Source: Schizosaccharomyces osmophilus (Eukaryota; Ascomycota; Schizosaccharomycetes; Schizosaccharomycetales; Schizosaccharomycetaceae). From it: 64,000 nt of DNA. The notes under the pieces were generated by a model that did not search any database, was not told the origin of the DNA, and worked only from the letters and a program-made list of their open reading frames with translations. Shown one piece after another: positions 43,237-53,089 of the stretch. The first letter of the stretch is position 1, and every line of letters starts with the position of its first letter. The stretch spans positions 1,791,001-1,855,000 of the forward strand of contig NC_079240.1 in assembly GCF_027921745.1 (NCBI RefSeq), given 5' to 3'. A program made the translations under genes and the position numbers.

Positions 43237-44338
43237 ATGTCTTCGTCCGTTGATCTAAAACGTAAGGAATTGCTAATTATGAAGCTCACCAAATATAAGC
43301 TGCTGAAAATTTGACTCAGTATCTCGAAAACTACTTTGAGAAACCCATTCGGGCTGCTGTTATACGGATTTCGAACGGTATGGTAATCCTTGCTTTTCTA
43401 GCTAAATCGCGTACTTCTACGGATGACTAACCTACTATTAGAGAGCTCTTTTGAGGTTTCCGATACTGTGGACAAAAGCTCTTCCTTTGAATCAGATTTT
43501 GAGAAGATTCGTCAGGTATTGCTCGCTTCTTCCGAGCCCGCCTTCGTTTTGGTTCATGATCAAAACCGTAATGATCTTTTGCAATTTATTTCTTATGTAC
43601 CTGAATCGGCTAATGTTCGAAACAAAATGCTCTATGCCTCCAGTCGTTCTGGTTTAATTCGCATTGTCAATATGTCAAAAATCGACAAATCTTTCTTTGC
43701 TAGTACCACTGAGGAGCTAAGCTATAAGTCGTTTTTTGACCAGATCACAAAAGAAACTGACTCAGCACCTCTTCGTCAAGACGAAAAAGAAAGACAACAA
43801 GTTGATGAGGTACTCATTTTTTTTTTCAGCCAGTATCATTGATTTTCTTGCTAACAGATATCCTTTTTAGTCTTTACAATCTTCCACATCTCAAAAGCGT
43901 TCTTTAGTTACTGGAGGTATAGCAATGGAAATAAACGACGATGCTTTGGAAGGCATAAAGAAGCTTCGCTCTGTCCCTCAAAATACCCTTCTACTTTTTG
44001 TATGATTCTTCTTCTTTTGTTGTATTACTAACGTGTTGGTAGTCTGTCCGAGACGAAGTAATTTGCCTAGAAGATGAGAAAGCAAACATCGCTGCTTCTG
44101 ATGTAAAGTCCTTCTTTCACCCTTCTGAACCGAGATTTGGTTTTTACTCCCAATCTAAGGATGAAAAACTAAAAAATTGTATGTGACGTTCTTTGAACTA
44201 TTTACTAACGATACATCAGTGTTCATTTACATATGCCCTATGCAATCCTCTGTAAAAAACAGAATGGTCTACTCGTCTTGCAAACTCGCATTCCTGAACA
44301 AGGTTGAAGAGGAGTTTGGCGTAAGCATAGATGGAAGG

Positions 44339-44372
<34 letters not shown>

Positions 44373-44531
44373 GAGAAACACTAACATATCTAGTTGGAAT
44401 CAAACGATTCTGCTGACTGCACCGAAAAGGAAATTTTTCAAGCTTTAGGTCTTATTGATACCTCAAAAGAGTCAAAAGAGTCGAACGCAAGGTCTGGCTT
44501 TTCTAGACCCCGTCCTCCTCGTAGACGCTAA
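43237..44531 (+). CDS. twf1: Twinfilin, actin-monomer-binding and capping protein
   Basis: Seven exons: 43237-43261, 43300-43377, 43442-43809, 43871-43999, 44043-44178, 44220-44338 and 44394-44531; 330 aa with all phases consistent. Introns are 38-64 nt. Intron 1 is 38 nt with an AAG acceptor, and intron 6 contains a run of 28 T. Two ADF-homology domains are visible. The first runs to VRNKMLYASSRSGLIRI (about 20-125). The second runs from AMEINDDALEGIKKL to SSVKNRMVYSSCKLAFL (about 170-285). The basic C-terminal tail (SGFSRPRPPRRR) matches the capping-protein and lipid-binding tail of twinfilins. Twinfilin sequesters ADP-actin and promotes barbed-end turnover at cortical patches. Order matches SPCC126.06. 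Confidence 0.92.
44342..44369 (+). repeat. T28 homopolymer inside twf1 intron 6
   Basis: An uninterrupted run of 28 thymidines two bases after the donor GT. It lies between donor and branch point (ACTAAC near 44380). Length may be affected by sequencing or assembly. Confidence 0.85.
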
Positions 44532-44840
44532 AATTAAGCTCTCATTCTTGTTTTCTTCTATATGATACATCTTTACACAAGTCATGAATCCCTTCTTTGG
44601 AATGAATATTATTGAACGCTCTTGTTATAGTAGCTCATTTGTCTTTTCACCTTACCATCTACTTTTTCTTTATAAAATTTATTAATAGATTATACACTGC
44701 CTTTCATGCACTTCCAACAGGAATTGAATACTCACCCAAAAATTAAATATTCATTACTCATAACCGTTTCATATCTAATCCCGCTTGTATCCTTAAACAC
44801 AAACGTGCTATTTTTCGTCACAATATGCAATGTACAGACA
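44532..44840. other. Convergent 3' region of twf1 and the RING-PHD gene
   Basis: 309 bp, AT-rich. A plus-strand ORF at 44706-44945 is antisense to the end of the RING-PHD gene and is not supported. Confidence 0.5.
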
Positions 44841-46481
44841 TTAATAGCCTTCGCCATTGGAACGAATGCAAGAATCAACCCGCTTTCGAATCTCATTTGT
44901 AATTTGGTACTGACCCGACCTCTCAAACGAAAGAGATCCATCTGAAAGTAAAGAATATAATGACCGAGATATTTTTTTGTTGTATACAGCAAACTGCTCT
45001 TTTGTAATTTTAGCATTTCTGTAGTGTGGTTTCAATGCGGCACTAACCAACCGTTCTATCCGATACTTCACCTCATAAGGTAGCCTTGTAGATTTGGTTA
45101 GCTCTCGTCGCCTGGATGGCCGAGGAGCTGTTTGCGGATCGGTAATGATTTGTGAAGTATCGTTATTCAAAATCTCACCAGGTTCTGGTTCAGCAAGTTG
45201 TAAAGGCTCATCAATGTGGTTAGAACTTGGAGACGATAATTCCGGATGTAGAGGAGGAGAAAGATTGGAAAAAAGAGGAGTTAAATGCGGTTCATTAGAA
45301 TTACTTGACGAGCTGCCATCCTGAGATCGTTTCAGAATGGATTGAACTTTCGATAAAAACTGAGAATCATTCATAGAAGACGGACGACTGATATTATCTA
45401 TTAAATTTGCAAGTACAGATGGCTTGTGCGCTTGATCATTAGTTGTCGTTTGATTAGAGGAAGAACCTGGAGCCGCAGATATTGAAACATTTCGGTTCCT
45501 GTGGACTGGTTTTTTCAGCTTCTTTGAACCATCTGCTGCTAGCGATGAATCTTGAGAGGCAGTCGAGCACTTTTCATTCGATCTTTCGCCAGTTGTAGAG
45601 CGGTCCTGACTAGTGTGCAGCACAACATCAAAATCACTCCAAGCCTTTCGTTCTGATTCACTGATTATAGGTGTCTGTACAAACGGCTGCTGCTGCTGTT
45701 GTTCATCGTTCACATCTGAAGTGGATCGTAGCCTAGTGTTTTCTATTCTTCTCCGTAGCAAGTCAGAAGCTTCATTTCGCCTAGGAATACCACTATCAAG
45801 CGTATAATAGGATAAATCAGAATTCAAATTTTCCCACGTTCGATTTCGAATGGCATTCCATGCTCTAGTCCATGCACGTTGCTGGCGTTGAGAAACCCTT
45901 GAAGCTCTGGCAGCACGACCATTTGTTCGTCGGCGACGAGAAAGCGAAATACGAGAAGCCAAAGTATTAACATTCTCATTACTTAGGAAAACACAATTAG
46001 GGCAATAAAACTCGTTTTCCGGAACTTCTTCCAAATCCAAACAGAAAGTGTGATACGCATCATCACATCCATCGCATAGAAGCAAAACGTCCTGTTGTTG
46101 TGATCCACCACAAACGACACACCGAGTCAATTCATTTGTCTCTGCATATTCAGGTGGTAACTCCGCGTTAGCTACTGCTTGTATTTTTTCCTCAACTGGG
46201 TAAGCTCGCAACCAAGGACCTCCAACATATTCGTATATATCAACTTTGAAAAACTCTATACGACAAAGAGGACAAGTATTCGCAACTTGACACCAATTTT
46301 CCAAACACTGATTGTGAAAATAATGTCGGCATGGAAGCGTAGCCACATAAACACCATTAGGAGATGCAGAAAGGGATGTAGGTACCGCGCTAACGTCCCA
46401 TTTTTCTAAAGAGCAATTAGGCAATTCCGATAAACAAATAATACATTCCTCTGAATTTTCTTGACTTTGTTCCACAGCCAT
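44841..46481 (-). CDS. RING and PHD finger protein, probable E3 ligase (PHRF1-like)
   Basis: Intronless, 546 aa, ATG at 46481. The N-terminal RING has ligands C13, C16, C51, H53, H56, C59, C70 and C73. A PHD finger follows at residues 121-163 (CVVCGGSQQQDVLLLCDGCDD...CPNC). The middle is Arg/Ser-rich and then Ser/Asn/Gln-rich, with a short polyglutamine run. A helical C-terminus (LVSAALKPHYRNAKITKEQF) resembles the polymerase CTD-interacting (SRI-like) end of human PHRF1. This suggests a nuclear ubiquitin ligase that reads histone tails and contacts RNA polymerase II. The catalytic ligands are complete; targets are unknown. Order corresponds to SPCC126.07c. Confidence 0.85.
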   Translation of the reverse strand: MAVEQSQENSEECIICLSELPNCSLEKWDVSAVPTSLSASPNGVYVATLPCRHYFHNQCLENWCQVANTCPLCRIEFFKVDIYEYVGGPWLRAYPVEEKIQAVANAELPPEYAETNELTRCVVCGGSQQQDVLLLCDGCDDAYHTFCLDLEEVPENEFYCPNCVFLSNENVNTLASRISLSRRRRTNGRAARASRVSQRQQRAWTRAWNAIRNRTWENLNSDLSYYTLDSGIPRRNEASDLLRRRIENTRLRSTSDVNDEQQQQQPFVQTPIISESERKAWSDFDVVLHTSQDRSTTGERSNEKCSTASQDSSLAADGSKKLKKPVHRNRNVSISAAPGSSSNQTTTNDQAHKPSVLANLIDNISRPSSMNDSQFLSKVQSILKRSQDGSSSSNSNEPHLTPLFSNLSPPLHPELSSPSSNHIDEPLQLAEPEPGEILNNDTSQIITDPQTAPRPSRRRELTKSTRLPYEVKYRIERLVSAALKPHYRNAKITKEQFAVYNKKISRSLYSLLSDGSLSFERSGQYQITNEIRKRVDSCIRSNGEGY

Positions 46482-46943
46482 TTATATTATGGGCCTAATT
46501 CTTATTATGTGGGTTATGTGGGGGTCTAATGAGTAACTAGCGGGTTGATGGTGAAAGGAAAGATACATCAGTGACAATTGTTGCAGCCCTTCAGCTTATA
46601 ACGATAACGACCGATACTGAGCAAATACTTACGAAATCCTTAAAACAAAGAGCTGTTCCTCTGTTGATTTAATGAATCAGAACAAAAGAAAACAAGAGTT
46701 AAAGGCGGTATGAATGATGAACTTCATGTACAATCGACTAGTTTAGAGCTCCATTCACGAAACATCAGCCTCTCGCGGTATACAACCACCGAAACCACTA
46801 GTGCCGGTTTCCTAACACAAAAGGATTATGGAACCGAAGAAAAGACAGAAGGAAGGAAGAAAAGAATAAGTAAAGAACATAAGATGAAACAGACCCTATG
46901 GTTTAGCGTCTGTCTGTTTAGGACAGAAGTTTAGGGAAAATCT
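46482..46943. other. Intergenic region between the lectin and RING-PHD genes
   Basis: 462 bp between minus-strand genes. A 74-codon plus ORF (46710-46934) and an upstream 13-codon ORF at 46672 have no homology I recognise. Confidence 0.45.
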
Positions 46944-47876
46944 TTAAAGAACAGGAGAACGACGGATTCTTTCCTGTTTTTGTTGGTATGAACGTAAGGA
47001 AAAGACGGAAAAGACGACAATCAAGGTAACAAGGACGAAGATGAAGCGGCGCTTCCAAGGACTATGCTTAGTAGTAGGTCCCTTCAAATCTTCTTGAGGA
47101 ATTTCCGGAGTGAACTCGTCATTGATGTCAATGATAGTTCTGCTACTAATGCTATGAATTTCATGGTTTTCGCTTAATTCACCGGTAATAGCAGAAAACG
47201 TAAGGAAAGCAGTTGCGGGCATATCAACTTCATTCAATTCAAAGCACTTGATAAAATCGGAGCTAGCGTCATATGCTAATTCCAAACGAAGAACCTTATT
47301 CTTCTTGTCAAACTTCAATTTGCCCAAGGTGTAATCACTGCTATGCAAGTGTAAAGCACTGCATCCACCGATTTCGTTGGCCTTTCCATCTTGATCAGCA
47401 TCATAAGAGGTCTTTCCATCTCCCTTCATGACAACAACACGAGGGAAAATTGTTCCCGGTCGATTATTGTTGTAGGTATCAAAGAAAATGCCGTAACCAT
47501 TGAACTTATCAGTAAACCCAAAAACAGGGCCTGACTTGGCACGTTCTTCGGTCAAAAATAATCCCATGCCATCGCCAAAGAGGTTCCTGGACTCACTCGA
47601 GATGCGGAATTGAAACAATACCTCAAAGCTGGAGGTAGGGGTAGGTAATCGGGTCGAAAGCCATCCACTTTGATGTTGCAAGTCTTGGGTCAAAAAAATA
47701 CCGTTCTTTTTATCGACAATAGTGCTTCCACCATATTCCCACCACAGACTTCTCATTCCGTGATTAATGTAGGGTGGCTTGAGGGACAGTCTTTCTAACT
47801 CATTTGACTGAGCAAAAACTCCAAGTGCAAGCGCAAAGAAGCAAATGATTCGAAAAATCATCGTAGAAAAAATCAT
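46944..47876 (-). CDS. L-type lectin cargo receptor (VIP36/ERGIC-53 type)
   Basis: Intronless, 310 aa, ATG at 47876. A signal peptide (about 1-22, hydrophobic, ending VFAQS) precedes an L-type lectin domain (about 25-245). The domain includes WWEYGGSTIV, FGDGMGLFLTEERA, the metal/sugar-site segment GIFFDTYNNNRPG, and DQDGKANEIGGCSALHLH. A single transmembrane helix near residue 275 (FIFVLVTLIVVFSVF) is followed by a short basic cytosolic tail (RSYQQKQERIRRSPVL) without a C-terminal KKxx signal. Such proteins bind high-mannose glycans in the early secretory pathway and ferry glycoproteins between ER and Golgi. Matches S. pombe SPCC126.08c by order. Confidence 0.9.
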   Translation of the reverse strand: MIFSTMIFRIICFFALALGVFAQSNELERLSLKPPYINHGMRSLWWEYGGSTIVDKKNGIFLTQDLQHQSGWLSTRLPTPTSSFEVLFQFRISSESRNLFGDGMGLFLTEERAKSGPVFGFTDKFNGYGIFFDTYNNNRPGTIFPRVVVMKGDGKTSYDADQDGKANEIGGCSALHLHSSDYTLGKLKFDKKNKVLRLELAYDASSDFIKCFELNEVDMPATAFLTFSAITGELSENHEIHSISSRTIIDINDEFTPEIPQEDLKGPTTKHSPWKRRFIFVLVTLIVVFSVFSLRSYQQKQERIRRSPVL

Positions 47877-48632
47877 GTTTACGGTCTCAAAGGAAAAAAC
47901 CTTGTCTTACCTCCCCGCTGTTGTTTGTTGTTAGCAGAACTGGCGTGGTTAAACAATAGGACGTCTTTTACGGTCACTTGTTACTTCTTTATATAAATAG
48001 TAAAACCAAGGGAAACGAAAAGCAAAAACAAAAAGCAGGTCGATTCACTACAACTAATTTAGACTTTCATTATTTAACATGTATACTTTTGAAATATTTG
48101 ATGAAAAAGAGGACTCCTCGAAAGTACATACGACCTGAGGCACGTTTCATTCCATGCGGTAACTACATTTTTTTAAAATAGTGAATATAAAATGAAGGCC
48201 GAAAACCAAAAATTAAGACAAAGTACAAAACCCTGCATCTGCAGGATGAGTTGCAACTACGCGTCCTAAACATAGTGTTCTATCATTCCAAGTGGCTGTA
48301 AGATTGTTGTTTTTATTTATTCGTTTACGAAACAGAAGCCTTTACTTTTATTAATTTAGTTTAAAGACGAGCTTTTGGTTGGAAAAGCTCGCTTGTTATA
48401 GTGACTACATGGATGGATGTACCGTTTCTGATGGAAGTGGATTTCTTTAGAACTAGCTTTTTTTTTTTGAAAGAAACTATATGAAAACTAAGCATTCATG
48501 AACTTCCTGCTTCAAAAATGCACATAAATAGCATGTTTGTTTACTAAAGTATCATACTGCATTGTAACGCGAGCATAGCCTGAAATTGTATATCAAGGCC
48601 TATGAAGTAAAATCATTCTATTTACCGTGCAC
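47877..48632. other. Divergent intergenic region between the lectin and ZIP genes
   Basis: 756 bp. It contains a 67-codon ORF (47978-48181) that looks fortuitous and a forkhead motif at 48534-48544, 90 bp ahead of the ZIP start. Confidence 0.5.
48534..48544 (-). promoter_or_regulatory. Exact FLEX core upstream of the ZIP transporter gene
   Basis: TGTTTGTTTAC is the exact reverse complement of GTAAACAAACA, the forkhead FLEX core. It lies 89 bp upstream of the ATG at 48633. It is the best match of the four forkhead 10-mers in the window. Confidence 0.45.
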
Positions 48633-50077
48633 ATGGATAATTCAAAAGGCTGGTAAGTTTTATTTGTTTTCCTTAGTTATTTGATATTGGAATTGTATCG
48701 TTGATTTTCTGCGGCTTTGAATTGCCTTTGCTCTGGATTTTAGGATGTTGTTTTGTCATTCAGATATAGCTAGCCTTTGCTTGACTTCGAATTGTTTATA
48801 CTGCTATCACTTCCATATATTTGTTTTCCTTTCAGATTCAACATTGGCGGCGCTTGCGCGATTACAATACCAACTCTATAACAATTTTTCTCCCGTGTTT
48901 TCAACTTCAATATCCCTATTTTGAATATTATCGTTTTGAGGACCATGGCTAACATTACGATAGGATTCTGAGTTTAATTACTAATTGCTTTTGCATCCTT
49001 GGCGCTAGCGGAGTTTGGATCGATGTTGTCGCAAACAAATTACTCGGTCGTCCAGCGATCGACCTGGTGAACAGTGAGCGCTCCTTGGTAACGGCACTTG
49101 CTACCAGTGCTGGAATATTATTGTTCAGCTCTTGGTCAAGTGTTATGGAAGAATCGTTGCATTTTTTCTTAGACGTTCCTATGATTGACATGTTCCTAGC
49201 CAGAATCTTCCAGCTTACTTCTTTTTTCTTTGGAAGTATCTTTTTTTACATATTTACTCACTTTCTCCACAAATGGCTCCATAAAACCAACGAATTGAAT
49301 GCAGGACATGAAGACTTTGGAAATTCTACTGCTCGGGGCTCCCCTCGGTCGTTATCTTCATCAACACACTCAGGATCAGCATCTCTTCAACTCTCTTCTT
49401 CTGTCCAAGGAAGTCACTGCCCTAGTGAAGCCCATCTTCATGAGAGATCCATGCTGTTAGCAGATGAAGGTGGCCCTGAAAACAACATTCCTCTTGCAAG
49501 AGAAAGTAATCCAAAGACACCTACGTGTGAATGCGAATGTCATAATCACGATGATGTGATGAACACCGTGTTTGGGTCCGAGGAGGACGAGCATATTCAT
49601 TCCGTTTATACGATGGGCATTCAAACCGCCTTTCTTATATGTCTTCATAAAATTCCTGAGGGATTTATCACTTATTTGGCTTCCACTGTTGATACCGGGT
49701 TCATGGTGTTTGTTGCTATGACTATCCACAATATGGTAGAAGGATTTACAGTTGCTTACCCTCTTTATCTTGCTTGGAAATCCCGTAAAAAGGCCTTTTT
49801 GACAGCAGCGGCTATAAGCAGCTTGAGTCTTCCATCGGGTGCATTCATCGCTTTTCTTTTGGTTCGTATTGGAGCTTCTGGATCGTTTGACTTGCTAAAT
49901 TTGGTTTATGGATTCATCTTTGCTAGTACTGCAGGAATGATGTTAATATTGTCCCTTCGTGTCATTTTCCCAGAGGCTTTACGACATGATCACTCTCAAA
50001 ACAAGAGACATTCCGTTTTGTGTTTTATTCTTGGAATTTTGGGTACGCTATGTTTGGAAGTGTTCCACGAAAGCTAA
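48633..50077 (+). CDS. ZIP-family zinc transporter
   Basis: Exon 1 is 20 nt (48633-48652, MDNSKG plus two bases). A 311-nt intron (GTAAGT, branch GGCTAAC, acceptor GATAG) leads to exon 2 (48964-50077); 377 aa. Transmembrane segments flank a long cytosolic loop rich in Ser, Glu and His/Cys (CECECHNHDD near residue 195). The ZIP metal-site helices are LHKIPEGFITYLAS and TIHNMVEGFTVAY, followed by further helices to the C-terminus. ZIP proteins move zinc into the cytosol from outside or from organelles. The S. pombe gene at this position (SPCC126.09) is, as I recall, a vacuolar or endomembrane zinc transporter. The intron is unusually long for the window and could hide an alternative start exon. 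Confidence 0.85.
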
Positions 50078-50867
50078 AATTCTCTTTCAACTTGTCAAGA
50101 ACCGTTATCGTTCTGTTTTCCTATTCGTAATTGGAATCGTGCACTCCTTTGTATAGCTTACGCTATATTGTGTATCTTTTATATATGCTATCATGGCTGG
50201 CTTGATGGATATGGTTTCTAGTCTTCTGGATTCTCTGTTCTTTCAGGTTACACAGCAAACAATCATATTTATCCATTTACTTGATGAACTGAACTCAAAG
50301 CCTTTTCACTTTGGGACTCTCCTTCGTTGACTATCGGGGTTCTTTTGCCAAATTATTGTGGTTTTACAGTTCAAATTATAACATTTATTTATAAACTGGT
50401 GACCTTTTATTCTTCTTTGTTCTACCCATTCCTTTTCTTTTTTTTTTATAGTTAACAACTTTGTGTGCTATGATAATCTATTCTTGTATATTAATACTCC
50501 GCTACGGTCAATCCGAAAAATCCTCTTCATAGATTTTCTAGTCAACTCGGCTCTTATGCGCTTTTTTATTAACAATGTAGCAATTTTAAATTTATAGTGC
50601 ACCTTGCGAGCTTATAAATAATTGTAGAAAAGAAAAAGCGATTCTGTATGCCTGCTTTTCGTGTTCCAAGAGACAGTCCATCAATATTATTTCTGCAAAC
50701 TTCAGGTATCTTCGGAGGAAATCTTGTTTTAATTTCTTTTTTCTATTTATATGTTTGGTCTTAAAGAGTCGCAAGATACATCCTTGATGAATTCGTCAAT
50801 TGCTTGTATGCACCTGAATATCTTCATAAAACCGTGAGTTTAGGTCCAACCCTTATTTTGGCTTTTC
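50078..50867. other. Intergenic region between the ZIP and GDSL genes
   Basis: 790 bp between tandem plus-strand genes. It contains a 45-codon ORF (50193-50330) starting with an amphipathic, hydrophobic segment. No further exons or known domain could be attached. Otherwise AT-rich. Confidence 0.45.
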
Positions 50868-51542
50868 ATGTCCTCTATTCAAGTGTCATCCATTCCTTCT
50901 GTTGATTTTTTTGAAAAATTGGTCATTTTAGGTGATTCCATTACACAGTATGGATTTACACACGGAGGAATTTGCGCAGAGTTGGCGAATTTCTACCAGA
51001 GACGACTTATCGTCGAAGCATGGGGATTATCAGGATACACCTCTAGAAATTTTCTAAGATTCTTCTCAAAGCTCCCAATTGACATCGACCACACTCGAAT
51101 CGTCGTAATCTATTTGGGTACCAATGATAGTCAAATTGTGAATGGAAAATGTATTTGTCCAATTGAGGAATACAAGGAGAATATTAAAGAACTAGCAAGG
51201 AAGTTTCCAAAAACCTCAAAGAAGATATTTGTTTCACCGGCAGCAACTCTAAAAACGCTTCGCTATGAGCGAGATCAAAAACCATATGAGGACGCTACAT
51301 GTGAAGCAGCTGTGGAAATGAATCTTGAATTGGGAAATACTACTTGGATTAATTTGTACAGTATTACAAACTTCAGCCTAGTTCCTGAGCTTTTGTTCAA
51401 CGATGGCGTCCATCTCTCAGCCATGGGATACAATGTTCTTTTCCAACAAATTATTTCTCGAATTAAACTTTTTTGGCCAGAGCTCTTACCAAAAAATCTT
51501 CCTATGCAACTACCCCACTATAGTGAAATTATGTTCTCCTAA
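50868..51542 (+). CDS. GDSL-family esterase/lipase (isoamyl-acetate-hydrolase type)
   Basis: Intronless, 224 aa, ATG at 50868. SGNH-hydrolase blocks are intact. Block I is VILGDSITQYG with the nucleophile Ser24. Block II is the Gly in WGLSGYTSRN, block III is IYLGTNDSQ, and block V is FNDGVHLSAMG with the catalytic Asp and His. The plan matches cytosolic Iah1-like esterases, which cleave short acyl esters such as isoamyl acetate; the true substrate here is unknown. No signal peptide. Corresponds by order to SPCC126.10. It is convergent with the RRM gene. Confidence 0.9.
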   Translation: MSSIQVSSIPSVDFFEKLVILGDSITQYGFTHGGICAELANFYQRRLIVEAWGLSGYTSRNFLRFFSKLPIDIDHTRIVVIYLGTNDSQIVNGKCICPIEEYKENIKELARKFPKTSKKIFVSPAATLKTLRYERDQKPYEDATCEAAVEMNLELGNTTWINLYSITNFSLVPELLFNDGVHLSAMGYNVLFQQIISRIKLFWPELLPKNLPMQLPHYSEIMFS

Positions 51543-51934
51543 ATTTCCACAAACATAAGGTACGCCATACTTGTTTTGATGATAACTAGGCATTTGTCTT
51601 TTTTTAAAAAAAAAATGAAAAAATTACTCTAAGAATCGTATGTATACGGAATGTGATGGACAATTTGAGATTGGGTCTTACGTTTAGAGAAACAGTAGTA
51701 CACATTGCCAGTATATAAGAAAGGGAGAAAAAAAAAAGAGATTTGGAAACAAAATCCGACAAAACTCCTTAACGAATAACGACATCAATGACACCAACGA
51801 TCGTGAAGAAGGACGAGCGTTCAATTCATGGACTGGCGTATAGAAAAATGAAGTTCGACGAAAAGAAGCATTCTGGTAGAATGAGACATGAGAGAGTGAG
51901 GAAATCATCTTGAAGAATAATGAAATCTCTAGTT
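51543..51934. other. Convergent 3' region between the GDSL and RRM genes
   Basis: 392 bp, AT-rich. A 74-codon minus ORF (51684-51908) overlaps it without support. Confidence 0.5.
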
Positions 51935-52675
51935 TTATTTTTTTCCTTTTTTAGGCTTATTCTTTTTTATATAACAAGATAACTTGCGACCTAAACAATC
52001 AGCGTTAGCATCGTACAAAATATATTAGTAGAAAAGTAATTCGAGTCTCCATACCATCTGCTGTAATACCATCAAGTTGCTGTGTCACCTTCTGGGCAGT
52101 CGCGAATGTAGTAAATCGAACGGTAGCCTTAACCTTGCCCTGCGTATCGAAGACCTGGCATTGAGCAATTTCGCCGAATTTTTGAAGAGTTGCAGAGACA
52201 TCTTCTGAAGAGGTTCCTGGAGCCAAGTTTTCAATTGCAATAGTGGTAGGTCCTGCCGTACCCCGAATAGAAATCGAACCATTGGCAAGAGCTGGAGGGG
52301 CTGCTATAGGTGCTTGAACACGATTCAATAGTTTCTTTTGGGATGCTTGAGGACTAGCACCTGCTGCTTGTTTTCCAGCGCTGTTTAGCCTTTGAAAGAG
52401 CTCATTATTTTTTAATTCTTTCGCGACACGCTTGCTGAAGGCAGCTTTACTTTCAGTTGTTCCAGGATCCTATGAATAAATGATTAATAACCCATTTTCA
52501 CTTTTATTCAGATGTACTTACGACCTTTTTGTCATTCTTCTTGCCGACACGTCCACTGACCGTGTGTTTCCCTAAAGAAAGAGCAGCTTTTGGCGCAGTG
52601 TTAATAAAATCTTTCAAGATGATTCTCAAAAGGCTTACCCTCAGAAGTAGTTCTAGATTTTCCTTTCTTTGCCAT
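51935..52675 (-). CDS. RRM-type RNA-binding protein (Yra1/Aly-like)
   Basis: Exons 52639-52675, 52522-52571, 52055-52469 and 51935-51990 give 185 aa, phases consistent. The N-terminus is Lys/Ser-rich (MAKKGKSRTTSE). A single RRM occupies about 90-165, with RNP2-like TIAIENLAPGTSSEDVSATL and RNP1-like KVKATVRFTTFATA; the RNP1 aromatic positions are partly kept. The C-terminus is a basic Lys/Pro tail (KKNKPKKGKK). This organisation resembles REF/Aly mRNA-export adaptors, but the N- and C-terminal Mex67-binding boxes are not evident. I call it an RNA-binding protein of the order position SPCC126.11c. Confidence 0.83.
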
Positions 52676-53089
52676 CCTGACCACGTAAATTGTTTAAGGA
52701 CGCGTAGTAGGTATTTCGCAGATGTTACTCTTCTACAGTAGGTAGCAGTTAAAGGAAGGGTACTACTGCGTGCGAAATCAACAGGAACGTCCAAAATGAT
52801 TTTTTCATACCAAGAGAGAGGTACAATAATTATTTATTTGAATGCATTTGTTTTTCACTATTTGTATACCACAATTGGAATGAATGAATTTCAACACACT
52901 CTACCTTGTTTACTAACATACCGTGAAGAAGCACGTTGCATTCGTGTTTGCTTCATAATCCGTATACCGCAAGGACATGCAGTTCCCTATATGGATGTAA
53001 ACAGAAAATCACTGAACAATAGTTTCAACAATTTCCAATCTCAAAACCGACGATTTGGAAGTATCAACAGGAAAACAGTGAATAGGAGA
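52676..53089. other. Divergent region between the RRM and NIF3 genes
   Basis: 414 bp. It is open in the NIF3 frame from 52796, with in-frame ATGs at 52880 and 52993. An upstream start would add an Asn/Arg/Ser-rich extension that could act as a mitochondrial presequence. Confidence 0.45.

Noticed and set aside
46710-46934. 74-codon plus-strand ORF between RING-PHD and lectin genes
   Set aside because: Low-complexity Thr/Glu/Lys-rich translation, no family resemblance; a possible 12-codon upstream exon at 46672 did not join with a good branch site.
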